Shown here one piece after another: positions 46,037-54,506 of a stretch of 55,788 nt of DNA; within the stretch, counting starts at the first letter, position 1; the number at the start of each line of letters is the position of its first letter. Location of the stretch: positions 1 to 55,788 of the forward strand of contig DDFA01000021.1 of assembly GCA_002336975.1 (NCBI GenBank), in the 5' to 3' direction. The stretch is from Phyllobacteriaceae bacterium UBA1940. GTDB lineage: Bacteria > Pseudomonadota > Alphaproteobacteria > Rhizobiales > Rhizobiaceae. The notes under the pieces were generated by a model that saw only the letters and a list, made by a program, of their open reading frames with translations, had not been told where the DNA came from and did no database searches. Both the position numbers and the translations under genes were made by a program.

Positions 46037-47709
46037 CCGCCAATCCCCGCCACAACATCCGCGAAATTCGTGCGCCGCGCGGCGCCGAGATCACCGCCAA
46101 GAGCTGGGTGACCGAAGCGCCGATGCGCATGCTGATGAACAATCTCGATCCCGACGTGGCCGAGAACCCAAACGAACTCGTCGTCTATGGCGGCATCGGC
46201 CGCGCGGCGCGCACCTGGAACGATTTCGACGCCATCGTCGCAACGCTGAAATCGTTGAACGAGGACGAGACGCTGCTGGTCCAGTCCGGCAAGCCGGTCG
46301 GCGTGTTCCGCACCCACAAGGACGCGCCGCGCGTGCTGATCGCCAATTCCAACCTGGTGCCGCACTGGGCCAACTGGGACCATTTCAACGCGCTCGATAA
46401 GAAGGGCCTAATGATGTACGGCCAGATGACCGCAGGGTCCTGGATCTATATCGGCACCCAGGGCATCGTGCAGGGCACCTACGAGACCTTTGTCGAGGCG
46501 GGCCGCCAGCACTATGGCGGCAACCTCAAGGGCAAATGGATCCTGACCGCCGGGCTTGGCGGCATGGGCGGCGCGCAGCCGCTGGCGGCGGTGATGGCCG
46601 GCGCATGCTGCCTCGCCATCGAATGCGACGAGACCCGCATCGATTTCCGCCAGCGCACCCGCTATGTCGACGAAAAGGCGACGACGCTGGATGAGGCGCT
46701 GGCGATGATCGACCGCTGGACCAAGGCCGGCGAGGCGAAGTCGGTCGGCCTGCTCGGCAACGCCGCCGAGATCGTGCCCGAACTTCTGCGCCGTGGCGTC
46801 ATGCCCGACATCCTCACCGACCAGACCTCGGCGCACGACCCACTGAACGGCTACCTGCCCAAGGGCTGGACGATGGCCGACTGGCGGGCGAAACGCGAAA
46901 GCGACCCCAAGGCGGTGGAGAAGGCGGCGCGCGCCTCGATGCGCGAGCATGTCGAGGCGATGGTCGGCTTCTGGAACGCCGGCGTGCCGACGCTCGACTA
47001 CGGCAACAATATCCGCCAGGTCGCCAAGGACGAGGGTTTTGAGAACGCCTTCGCCTTCCCCGGCTTCGTCCCGGCCTATATCCGGCCGCTGTTCTGCAAG
47101 GGCATCGGCCCGTTCCGCTGGGCGGCGCTGTCGGGCGACCCTGAAGACATCTACAAGACCGACGCCAAGGTGAAGGAACTGACGCCCGGCAATACGCATT
47201 TGCACAACTGGCTCGACATGGCGCGCGAGCGCATCGCCTTCCAGGGCCTGCCGGCGCGCATCTGCTGGGTGGGGCTGGGCGACCGCCACCGGCTGGGGCT
47301 CGCCTTCAACGAAATGGTCGCCAGGGGCGAGTTGAAGGCGCCGGTGGTGATCGGCCGCGACCATCTCGATTCCGGCTCTGTCGCCTCGCCAAACCGCGAG
47401 ACCGAAGCGATGAAGGACGGATCGGACGCGGTGTCCGACTGGCCGCTGCTCAATGCGCTGCTCAACACCGCGTCGGGCGCGACCTGGGTGTCGCTGCACC
47501 ATGGCGGCGGCGTCGGCATGGGCTTCTCCCAGCACTCGGGCGTGGTCATCTGCGCCGACGGCACGGAGGATGCCGCGCGGCGGCTTGAGCGGGTGTTGTG
47601 GAACGACCCGGCGACCGGGGTGATGCGCCACGCCGACGCCGGCTACGACATCGCGCTCGACTGCGCCCGCGACAAGGGGCTGAGGCTGCCCGGCATTCTT
47701 GGCAATTGA
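46033..47709 (+). CDS. hutU: Urocanate hydratase
   Basis: This 558-residue urocanase converts urocanate to imidazolonepropionate with tightly bound NAD+ acting as an electrophile. Characteristic blocks are [56 protein letters not shown] (NAD binding), [17 protein letters not shown], then [22 protein letters not shown] and [17 protein letters not shown] ending in [19 protein letters not shown]. Length is normal. It completes the pathway between hutH and hutI and is followed 2 bp later by the hutD gene. Confidence 0.97.
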   Translation: MTANPRHNIREIRAPRGAEITAKSWVTEAPMRMLMNNLDPDVAENPNELVVYGGIGRAARTWNDFDAIVATLKSLNEDETLLVQSGKPVGVFRTHKDAPRVLIANSNLVPHWANWDHFNALDKKGLMMYGQMTAGSWIYIGTQGIVQGTYETFVEAGRQHYGGNLKGKWILTAGLGGMGGAQPLAAVMAGACCLAIECDETRIDFRQRTRYVDEKATTLDEALAMIDRWTKAGEAKSVGLLGNAAEIVPELLRRGVMPDILTDQTSAHDPLNGYLPKGWTMADWRAKRESDPKAVEKAARASMREHVEAMVGFWNAGVPTLDYGNNIRQVAKDEGFENAFAFPGFVPAYIRPLFCKGIGPFRWAALSGDPEDIYKTDAKVKELTPGNTHLHNWLDMARERIAFQGLPARICWVGLGDRHRLGLAFNEMVARGELKAPVVIGRDHLDSGSVASPNRETEAMKDGSDAVSDWPLLNALLNTASGATWVSLHHGGGVGMGFSQHSGVVICADGTEDAARRLERVLWNDPATGVMRHADAGYDIALDCARDKGLRLPGILGN

Positions 47710-47711
47710 CG

Positions 47712-48287
47712 ATGCGGTTGCAGCGCGCCGCCGATCACCGCCTGACCCGATGGAAGAACGGGTTGGGCGAAACCCGCGAGGTGATCGCCGCGTTCGACCC
47801 TGACGGCCCCGCCGCCTTTCTGTGGCGGGTGTCGATGGCGACGGTCGCCGCCGACGGTCCGTTCTCGCATTTCCCCGGCGTCGACCGCTCGATCGCGGTC
47901 ATGCAGGGCGAAGGCATGCGTCTCAATGTCGACGGCGCCGACGTTACATTGCTGGCGGGCGGCGAGCCGTTCCGCTTCGCCGGCGAGGCCGATGTCGCCT
48001 GCATGCTGACCGGCGGCGCGACGGTAGACCTCAACGCCATGAGCCGGCGGGACCGGTGGTCGCACAAGTTGACGCGGCTGAACGCCGGGTCTCAGGCGAT
48101 CGCGACGGGCAAGGCCGGCCTATCGGTGCTGGTGTTCAACGCCGCGGCGAACGTGCGGTTCGCAGACACGGCCACAGGCGTCGAACAGTTTGACGCCATT
48201 GTCGACATTGCGCCCGGCGACCGCATCGAGATCGACGGCGCGACGGCGCTCGACGTGTTCCTGATCGAATTCGATCAGTCGCGATAG
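47712..48287 (+). CDS. hutD: HutD/Ves-family cupin
   Basis: This 191-residue HutD-family protein has a bicupin-like fold. Recognisable parts are LTRWKNGLGETREVIAAF near the start, FLWRVSMATVAADGPFSHFPGVDRSIAVMQGEGMRL, and the C-terminal DVFLIEFDQSR. HutD is found in many hut operons; published work on Pseudomonas suggests it limits over-expression of the pathway, but its biochemistry is not settled. Here it is the last rightward hut gene. Its last 13 bases overlap the 3' end of the convergent aldolase-like gene. Confidence 0.9.
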   Translation: MRLQRAADHRLTRWKNGLGETREVIAAFDPDGPAAFLWRVSMATVAADGPFSHFPGVDRSIAVMQGEGMRLNVDGADVTLLAGGEPFRFAGEADVACMLTGGATVDLNAMSRRDRWSHKLTRLNAGSQAIATGKAGLSVLVFNAAANVRFADTATGVEQFDAIVDIAPGDRIEIDGATALDVFLIEFDQSR

Positions 48288-49042
48288 TTCGACCCTTCCT
48301 CGTCGAGGATCAGCTTGAGCTGCTCGAGATGCTTGCGTGCGGCGGCGACGGGATAGTTGTCCATCTGGCGCGCGACGGTCTCAGCCACCTTGTCCGAGAG
48401 CAGCCGCAGCGGGCGGCCGGTCCACAGCGCCTTGACATAGTTTTCGCAGGCGCGCTCGAAATAGAACATCCGGTCAAACGTGTCGGCGACGGTTTCGCCG
48501 ATCACCAGCAGGCCGTGATTGCCCATCACCATGACCTTCTTCCTTGGATCGACAAACATCGCGGCGCAGCGCGCGCCCTCCTCCTCGAAGGCGAGCCCGC
48601 CATATTCTTCGTCGACCACGACACGGCCGAAAAACATCGCCGAATTCTGGTCGACGGGCGGCAGCGTCGAATCGGCAAGGCTGGCCAGCACGGTGGCGTA
48701 ACGCGAATGGACATGCATTGCGCAGCGCGCATGCGGCACCAGCCGGTGCAGCGCGCCGTGCAGGCCCCAGGCGGTCGGGTCTGGCGCGTCGGGGCGGCTC
48801 ATGGTGGCAAGGTCGTTGGCGTCGACCAGCAGCAGGTCGGACGCCTTGACACGCGAGAAATGCACCATGTTGGGATTGATCAGAAACTGCGCGCCATCGT
48901 CGCTGACCGCCAGAGAGAAATGATTGGCGACCGCCTCGTGCATGTCGAGCCGGGCGGTCCAACGCAATGCCGCGGCGAGATCGACGCGCTGCTGCGCGAA
49001 CTGGAGGCTGTCCGCGCTCTGGCGGCGGGCGGCGATGTTCAT
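48275..49042 (-). CDS. Class II aldolase/adducin-family protein
   Basis: This 255-residue member of the L-fuculose-phosphate aldolase/adducin fold has zinc-site residues in HARCAMHVHSRYATVLA (H-x-H) and VMVMGNHGLLVIGETVADTFDRMF (the third His). An N-terminal TARLDMHEAVANHFSLAV replaces the usual glycine-rich start. The zinc site suggests a real lyase or related enzyme, but substrate cannot be read. ATG 49042 has AGGAG; sequence upstream in frame is a structured leader. Its 3' end overlaps hutD by 13 bp in the opposite direction. The leader carries two hairpins and a T-run, so expression may be attenuated. Confidence 0.85.
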   Translation of the reverse strand: MNIAARRQSADSLQFAQQRVDLAAALRWTARLDMHEAVANHFSLAVSDDGAQFLINPNMVHFSRVKASDLLLVDANDLATMSRPDAPDPTAWGLHGALHRLVPHARCAMHVHSRYATVLASLADSTLPPVDQNSAMFFGRVVVDEEYGGLAFEEEGARCAAMFVDPRKKVMVMGNHGLLVIGETVADTFDRMFYFERACENYVKALWTGRPLRLLSDKVAETVARQMDNYPVAAARKHLEQLKLILDEEGSNYRD

Positions 49043-49435
49043 GGCGGGCTCCTGTGGCTGGGAGCCATGATGGGACCGGCCGGCGGCCGGCGCAACCTCC
49101 GGGATCGTCGAAAACCCGGGTGGTGCGGCCGGAAAAGAAAAGACCGCCACGCTGGAGGGAGCCGTGGCGGTCTGCTCAAAACGGAGCGGCAGCCCGGAGA
49201 GGGGGGATGAGGCTGCCGCTGTTGTCCGGAACAGGCGGGGGACGGGCCTAAACCGAACTCGACAATCAATGTCGATGACCCGGATTTGGTTCCCCGAACG
49301 TGGCAAATCAAGGGCGTGGGGGATTACATCTTTGTAACGTTGCCGTGAATGGCCGGCCGCGACGACCGTCAGTATCTGACGGTAGAGCGAGGCTTAAAGA
49401 TGGACCGGGCGCGGACGGCGCGCTAATCCTGCGCC
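49043..49435. other. Structured 393-bp gap between the aldolase-like gene and polA
   Basis: No gene is seen here. From left to right it holds the aldolase-like ribosome site, a terminator-like hairpin on the - strand (49133-49173), and a second hairpin (49185-49220). It then holds short palindromes: GTTC-CCC-GAAC (49289-49299), TTACA-TCTT-TGTAA (49324-49337) and CCGTCAG-TAT-CTGACGG (49366-49382). The last two lie where the polA promoter is expected and could be protein-binding sites. Confidence 0.6.
49133..49173 (-). terminator. Terminator-like hairpin in the leader of the aldolase-like gene (possible attenuator)
   Basis: On the - strand an 11-bp perfect stem (49163-49173 with 49141-49151, 11-nt loop) is followed by a T-rich run (TTTTCTTTTCC, complement of 49131-49140). 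It meets the usual form of an intrinsic terminator but lies 90 bp upstream of the aldolase-like start, not after a gene. A second stem (49185-49194 with 49211-49220) precedes it in transcription. That arrangement suggests premature termination control. Confidence 0.55.
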
Positions 49436-52423
49436 ATGAAAAAAGGCGACCATCTCTTTCTCATCGACGGCTCGGGCTATATTTTCCGGGCCTATCACGC
49501 TTTGCCGCCGCTGAACCGCAAATCCGATGGGCTGCCGGTCAATGCGGTTGCCGGCTTCTGCAACATGTTGTGGAAGCTGCTGCAGGACGCGCGCAACACC
49601 GATGTCGGGGTGACGCCGACCCATTTCGCGGTGATCTTCGACTATTCGTCCAAGACGTTTCGCAACGAACTCTATCCCGAATACAAGGCCAACCGCTCGG
49701 CGCCGCCGGAAGATCTGGTGCCGCAATTCGGCCTGATCCGGCAGGCGACGCTGGCCTTCAACCTGCCCTGCATCGAGATGGAGGGCTTCGAGGCCGACGA
49801 CCTGATCGCCACCTATGCGCGGATGGCCGCCGAATCCGGCGGCGATACGACGATCATCTCGTCGGACAAGGACCTGATGCAGCTCGTGGGGTCGGCGGTG
49901 TCGATGTACGACCCAATGAAGGACAAGGAGATCAACGTCCCGGAAGTGATCGAGAAATGGGGCGTGCCGCCGGAAAAGATGGTCGATCTTCAGGCGCTGA
50001 CCGGCGACTCGGTCGACAATGTGCCGGGTGTGCCGGGCATCGGGCCGAAGACGGCGGCGCTGCTGCTCGAGGAATATGGCGACCTCGACACGCTGCTGGC
50101 GCGCGCGACCGAGATCAAGCAGCAGAAGCGGCGCGAATCGATCATCGAGAACCGCGACAAGGCGCTGATCTCGCGCGAGCTGGTGCGGCTGAAGCAGGAT
50201 GTGCCGGGCGTCGAGCCGCTGTCCGACTTCGTGCTGCAGCCGCCGGACGGGCCGAAGCTGATCTCGTTCCTCAAGGCGATGGAGTTCACGACGCTGACCC
50301 GGCGCGTGGCCGAAGCCAGCGGCACCGACGCGGCCGAGGTGGAGCCGGCAACCGTCATCGTCGAGACCGGCGAGGCGCACGGACCAGATGTCGGCGCGGG
50401 TGAAACCTCCCCCTTGAGGGGGGAGGTCGCGCCGCGAAGCGTCGCGGGTGTAGGTGGAAACACCGCTCACCCCACGCCGGAGCTGCGCTCCGACCCGCCT
50501 TCTCAAGGAGAGGAGAGGTCCCCGGCCCGGCTTGCGATGCAGCGCGCCGCCGAGGCCGTGAACACGGGATTCGACACCGGTTCCTATGCCTGCGTCACCG
50601 ACCTCGCCGAACTGAACCGATGGGTGGACGAAGCGCGCGACCTCGGCGTCGTCGCCTTCGACACCGAAACCAATTCGCTCGACCCGATGCAGGCGGACCT
50701 GATCGGCTTTTCGCTGGCGACCGCGCCCGGCCGGGCCTGCTACGTGCCGCTCGGCCACAGGATCGGCGTCGGCGATCTGCTGGGCGGCGGGCTGGTCGAA
50801 GGCCAGATCCCGGTTCGTGAGGCGCTGGCGGCGATCAAGCCGCTGCTCGAAGACCCGGCTGTGCTGAAGATCGCCCAGAATCTCAAATACGACCTGGTTG
50901 TGATGAACCGCCACGGCGTCGACGTGCGGCCGTTCGACGACACGATGCTGCTGTCCTACGTGCTCGACGGCGGCACGGGCGGCGGCCACGGCATGGACGC
51001 GCTGTCGGAAAAGTGGCTCGGCCACAAGACGATCGCCTTCAAGGACGTGGCGGGCTCGGGCAAGTCGCTGGTGACCTTCGACCAGGTGCCGCTCGACCGG
51101 GCCACCGCCTATGCGGCGGAAGACGCGGACGTGACGCTACGGCTGTGGCGGGTGCTGAAGCCGCGGCTGGCCGCCAACTCCATGGTCTCGGTCTATGAGC
51201 GGCTGGAGCGGCCGCTGATTCCGGTGCTGGCCGAGATGGAGCAGCGCGGCATTTCGATCGACCGGCAGATTCTCAGCCGACTGTCGGGCGAGCTGGCGCA
51301 GGGCGCGGCGCGGCTGGAAGACGAGATCAACGCGCTGGCCGGCGAGAAATTCAACATCGGTTCGCCGAAACAGCTCGGCGACATCCTGTTCGGGCGGATG
51401 GGCCTGCCCGGCGGCGCCAAGACCAAGACCGGCCAGTGGTCGACCTCGGCGCAGGTGCTTGAAGAGCTCGCCGCCGAGGGGCACGAACTGCCGCGGAAAA
51501 TCGTCGACTGGCGGCAGCTGACCAAGCTGAAATCGACCTATACCGACGCGCTGCCCGGCTTCGTCAATCCCCAGACGCACCGGGTGCACACCTCCTACGC
51601 GCTGGCCTCGACCACGACCGGCCGGCTGTCGTCGTCCGATCCGAACCTGCAGAACATTCCGGTGCGCACCGCCGAAGGGCGCAAGATCCGGACGGCGTTC
51701 GTCGCCCAACCCGGAAACCTGCTGATCTCGGCGGACTATTCGCAGATCGAACTGCGCGTGCTTGCCCATGTCGCCGACATTCCGCAATTGCGCCAGGCGT
51801 TCGCCGACGGCACCGACATCCACGCCATGACGGCGTCGGAAATGTTCCAGGTGCCGGTCAAGGACATGCCGCCGGAAATCCGCCGCCGCGCCAAGGCGAT
51901 CAATTTTGGCATCATCTACGGCATTTCCGCCTTCGGGCTGGCCAACCAGCTGTCGATCCCGCGTGAGGAGGCGGCCGACTACATCAAGAAATACTTCGAA
52001 CGCTTCCCCGGCATCCGCGACTATATCGACGAGACCAAGGAGGCGGCGCGGCGCGACGGCTATGTCGAGACGATCTTTGGACGCCGCATCCACTATCCCG
52101 AAATCCGGTCGCCAAACCCGTCGGTGCGCGCCTTCAACGAACGCGCCTCGACCAATGCGCGGCTGCAAGGCACCGCCGCCGACATCATCCGCCGCGCCAT
52201 GATCCGCATGGACGCGGCGCTGGCTGGAGCAAAGCTCGACACGGTGGGCATGCTGTTGCAGGTGCATGACGAACTGATCTTCGAAGCGCCGCAAGGCGAT
52301 GTCGACAAGGCCATTCCCGTCATCGTCGAAGTGATGGAGAATGCCCCGATGCCGGCGGCGCATATGAAGGTTCCGCTGCAGGTCGACGCCCGCGCGGCGC
52401 ACAACTGGGACGAGGCGCACTAG
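49436..52423 (+). CDS. polA: DNA polymerase I, with in-frame repeat-derived insertion
   Basis: This 995-residue polymerase has all three domains. The 5'-3' exonuclease (about 1-300) shows LFLIDGSGYIFRAYHA, YPEYKANRSAPP, EGFEADDLIATYA, SSDKDLMQLV and GDSVDNVPGVPGIGPKTA. The 3'-5' exonuclease keeps DTET, NLKYDLVVMNRHG and YAAEDADVTLRL, so proofreading looks active. Polymerase motifs are ADYSQIELRVLAH (A), RRRAKAINFGIIYG (B/O-helix) and LLQVHDELIFE (C). Residues 323-364 are encoded by a palindromic repeat (50404-50523) inserted in frame in the linker between the two nuclease domains. ATG 49436 is used, with a weak ribosome site. It is monocistronic, ending at a bidirectional terminator. Confidence 0.96.
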   Translation: MKKGDHLFLIDGSGYIFRAYHALPPLNRKSDGLPVNAVAGFCNMLWKLLQDARNTDVGVTPTHFAVIFDYSSKTFRNELYPEYKANRSAPPEDLVPQFGLIRQATLAFNLPCIEMEGFEADDLIATYARMAAESGGDTTIISSDKDLMQLVGSAVSMYDPMKDKEINVPEVIEKWGVPPEKMVDLQALTGDSVDNVPGVPGIGPKTAALLLEEYGDLDTLLARATEIKQQKRRESIIENRDKALISRELVRLKQDVPGVEPLSDFVLQPPDGPKLISFLKAMEFTTLTRRVAEASGTDAAEVEPATVIVETGEAHGPDVGAGETSPLRGEVAPRSVAGVGGNTAHPTPELRSDPPSQGEERSPARLAMQRAAEAVNTGFDTGSYACVTDLAELNRWVDEARDLGVVAFDTETNSLDPMQADLIGFSLATAPGRACYVPLGHRIGVGDLLGGGLVEGQIPVREALAAIKPLLEDPAVLKIAQNLKYDLVVMNRHGVDVRPFDDTMLLSYVLDGGTGGGHGMDALSEKWLGHKTIAFKDVAGSGKSLVTFDQVPLDRATAYAAEDADVTLRLWRVLKPRLAANSMVSVYERLERPLIPVLAEMEQRGISIDRQILSRLSGELAQGAARLEDEINALAGEKFNIGSPKQLGDILFGRMGLPGGAKTKTGQWSTSAQVLEELAAEGHELPRKIVDWRQLTKLKSTYTDALPGFVNPQTHRVHTSYALASTTTGRLSSSDPNLQNIPVRTAEGRKIRTAFVAQPGNLLISADYSQIELRVLAHVADIPQLRQAFADGTDIHAMTASEMFQVPVKDMPPEIRRRAKAINFGIIYGISAFGLANQLSIPREEAADYIKKYFERFPGIRDYIDETKEAARRDGYVETIFGRRIHYPEIRSPNPSVRAFNERASTNARLQGTAADIIRRAMIRMDAALAGAKLDTVGMLLQVHDELIFEAPQGDVDKAIPVIVEVMENAPMPAAHMKVPLQVDARAAHNWDEAH
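50404..50523. repeat. Palindromic repeat element inserted within polA
   Basis: A 120-bp block inside the polA reading frame has the look of an intergenic palindromic element. Arms ACCTCCCCC (50405-50413) and GGGGGAGGT (50419-50427) form a 9-bp stem. CGGAGC-TGC-GCTCCG lies at 50478-50492. CCTTGAG (50412-50418) is inverted as CTCAAGG (50502-50508). It adds about 40 residues (ETSPLRGEVAPRSVAGVGGN and onwards) without a stop or frameshift. Similar CCTCCCCCTTGAGGGGGGAGG elements are, from memory, frequent in rhizobial intergenic DNA. Confidence 0.8.
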
Positions 52424-52461
52424 TGATCTGCCTGGATTGCGGGTTCCGCGGCGCGGCGCCT

Positions 52462-52489
52462 CAGTGACGGGGCGGCAGTGACGGGGCGG
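52462..52489. repeat. Short tandem duplication after polA
   Basis: The 14-base unit CAGTGACGGGGCGG occurs twice head to tail (52462-52475 and 52476-52489) in the 229-bp gap between polA and rpsA. It is probably a slippage product in GC-rich DNA; no function is evident. The rest of the gap holds the bidirectional terminator and nothing else recognisable. Confidence 0.7.
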
Positions 52490-52509
52490 CCGCCGCCGCA
52501 GGCGGTAAC

Positions 52510-52550
52510 AAAAAACCCGCCGGCAAGGCTGCCAGCGGGTTGTTGTTTTT
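52510..52550. terminator. Bidirectional intrinsic terminator between polA and rpsA
   Basis: AACCCGC and GCGGGTT form the outer stem and GGC/GCC the inner stem, around AAGGCT. On the + strand the hairpin is followed by TGTTGTTTTT (end of polA). On the - strand it is followed by a TTTTTTGTT run (end of rpsA). It therefore serves both convergent genes. Confidence 0.9.
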
Positions 52551-52652
52551 CAGAGCAGCGGGTTTCCCCGCGCGATTCCCGCCGGTGAAGGCCGCCGGGC
52601 GGCGGCCTTGCCCGCCTGACCTGCGCCCCGCGCGTCGCCGCGGGACGAACGA

Positions 52653-54347
52653 TCAGTTGCCCTGCTTCTTGAGGGCGGCGCCGAGGATGTCGCCCAGCGA
52701 CGCGCCGGAGTCGGTCGAACCGTACTGCGCGACGGCTTCCTTCTCCTCGGCGATCTCCAGCGCCTTGATCGAGACCTGCACCTTGCGGATCTTCTTGTCG
52801 TAGGCGATGACGCGGGCGTCGAGCTTCTGGCCGACCGAGAAACGCTCGGGGCGCTGCTCGTCGCGGTCGCGCGACAGGTCGGAGCGCTTGATGAACGAGT
52901 CGAGACCCGAATCCACCAGACGAACCTCGATGCCGCCATCCTTGACGCCGGTCACTTCGCAGGTGACGACGGCGTTCTTGCGCAGTTCGCCCGAAGCGGC
53001 GGCGTCGCCGGCCGCGTCACGCGAAAGCTGCTTGATGCCGAGCGAGATGCGCTCCTTGTCGATGTCGATGTCGAGCACCTGGGCACGGACCATCTGGCCC
53101 TTCTGGTACTCTTCGATGGCCTGCTCGCCCGGCTTCGACCAGTCGAGGTCGGAGAGGTGGACCATGCCGTCGACATCGCCGTCGAGGCCGATGAACAGAC
53201 CGAACTCGGTCTTGTTCTTGACCTCGCCCTCGACCTGGCTGCCGACCGGATGGGTGCGGGCGAAAGCCTCCCACGGGTTCTCCAGCGTCTGCTTGAGGCC
53301 GAGTGAAATGCGGCGCTTGGACGGGTCGACCTCGAGCACCACCACGTCGACGTCCTGCGACGTGGACAGGATCTTGCCGGGGTGGACGTTCTTCTTGGTC
53401 CAGCTCATCTCGGAGACGTGGATGAGGCCTTCGATGCCCGGCTCCAGTTCCACGAACGCACCGTAGTCGGTGATGTTGGTGACGGTGCCGTGGATCTTCT
53501 TGCCGATCGGGAACTTGGTGCCGATGTCGCCCCACGGATCAGCCTCGAGCTGCTTCATGCCGAGCGAGATGCGGTGGGTGTCCTGATTGATGCGGATGAT
53601 CTGCACCTTGACCGTCTGACCGATGTTGAGCATTTCGGTCGGGTGGTTGACGCGGCGCCAGGCCATGTCGGTGACGTGCAGCAGGCCGTCAACACCGCCC
53701 AGGTCAACGAAGGCACCGTATTCGGTGATGTTCTTGACCACGCCATCGACGATCTGACCTTCGGTCAGGTTGCCGATAACCTCGGCGCGCTGTTCGGCGC
53801 GGCTTTCTTCCAGAATCGCGCGGCGCGAAACAACGATGTTGCCGCGGCGACGGTCCATCTTCAGGATCTGGAACGGCTGCTTCATGCCCATCAGTGGGCC
53901 TGCGTCACGCACGGGGCGCACGTCAACCTGCGAGCCGGGAAGGAACGCAACAGCGCCGCCCAGATCGACGGTAAAGCCGCCCTTGACGCGGCCGAAGATC
54001 GCGCCATCGACGCGGGTCTCGGCGGCATAGGCCTTTTCCAGACGGTCCCAGGCTTCTTCGCGCTTGGCTTTTTCGCGGCTGATCTGGGCTTCACCACGGG
54101 CATTTTCCACGCGGTCCAGATAAACCTCGACCTCATCGCCAACATTGATGTTGGGCTGTTCGCCGGGGTTTGCGAATTCTTTCAGATCGACGCGGCCTTC
54201 CATCTTGTAGCCGACATCGATGATGGCTTGGCCCGCCTCGATGGCGATGACCTTGCCTTTGACAACCGAACCCTCTTCGGGGGTGTCAATCTCGAAGCTC
54301 TCTTTCAGAAGGGCTTCAAATTCTTCCATAGCGTTCTTGGCGCACAT
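52653..54347 (-). CDS. rpsA: 30S ribosomal protein S1, apparently mosaic
   Basis: This 564-residue protein has six S1 RNA-binding repeats (roughly 30-95, 115-180, 200-265, 285-355, 372-442, 459-528) and the alphaproteobacterial ending EKEAVAQYGSTDSGASLGDILGAALKK. It binds mRNA on the 30S subunit for initiation. ATG 54347 has AAGGA; ATG 54329 is an alternative. The first ~220 residues (SFEIDTPEEGSVVKGKVIAI, VDLKEFANPGEQPNINVGDE, GPLMGMKQPFQILKMDRRRG) read like Rhodobacterales S1. The rest (YGAFVELEPGIEGLIHVSEM, LDNPW/LENPW-type region, SIKALEIAEEKEAVAQYGS) reads like Hyphomicrobiales S1. The switch near 53.6-53.8 kb suggests an assembly join or recombination. Confidence 0.93.
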   Translation of the reverse strand: MCAKNAMEEFEALLKESFEIDTPEEGSVVKGKVIAIEAGQAIIDVGYKMEGRVDLKEFANPGEQPNINVGDEVEVYLDRVENARGEAQISREKAKREEAWDRLEKAYAAETRVDGAIFGRVKGGFTVDLGGAVAFLPGSQVDVRPVRDAGPLMGMKQPFQILKMDRRRGNIVVSRRAILEESRAEQRAEVIGNLTEGQIVDGVVKNITEYGAFVDLGGVDGLLHVTDMAWRRVNHPTEMLNIGQTVKVQIIRINQDTHRISLGMKQLEADPWGDIGTKFPIGKKIHGTVTNITDYGAFVELEPGIEGLIHVSEMSWTKKNVHPGKILSTSQDVDVVVLEVDPSKRRISLGLKQTLENPWEAFARTHPVGSQVEGEVKNKTEFGLFIGLDGDVDGMVHLSDLDWSKPGEQAIEEYQKGQMVRAQVLDIDIDKERISLGIKQLSRDAAGDAAASGELRKNAVVTCEVTGVKDGGIEVRLVDSGLDSFIKRSDLSRDRDEQRPERFSVGQKLDARVIAYDKKIRKVQVSIKALEIAEEKEAVAQYGSTDSGASLGDILGAALKKQGN

Positions 54348-54506
54348 GCGAGTTATATCCTTTTCACGGTTTTTCTGGCCATGCGGTTGGCTCCGCCGGT
54401 CTTTGGTGGCCCCACAATGGCAATCAGCCCGGAAAACCGGGCGCATTCTGCGGGATTGCGGCGCTATAGCGGCAAAGCGGGATGGGGGCAAGCAAAAGCG
54501 GGCAAT

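Noticed and set aside
49289..49299. LexA box upstream of polA
   Set aside because: GTTC-CCC-GAAC is palindromic, but the alphaproteobacterial LexA site is a direct GTTC repeat with a 7-nt spacer, which is not present.
49039..49311. 90-residue leader peptide upstream of the aldolase-like gene
   Set aside because: No repeated regulatory codons, no ribosome site and Pro/Arg-rich shadow composition; the hairpins are better explained as RNA structure.
50404..50523. Intein or frameshift in polA
   Set aside because: The insert is too short for an intein, lacks splicing residues, and keeps the reading frame. Its palindromic structure fits a repeat element better.
49394..51025. 543-residue - strand open frame inside polA
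   Set aside because: Antisense shadow of the polymerase gene; the sequence has no family similarity and no ribosome site.
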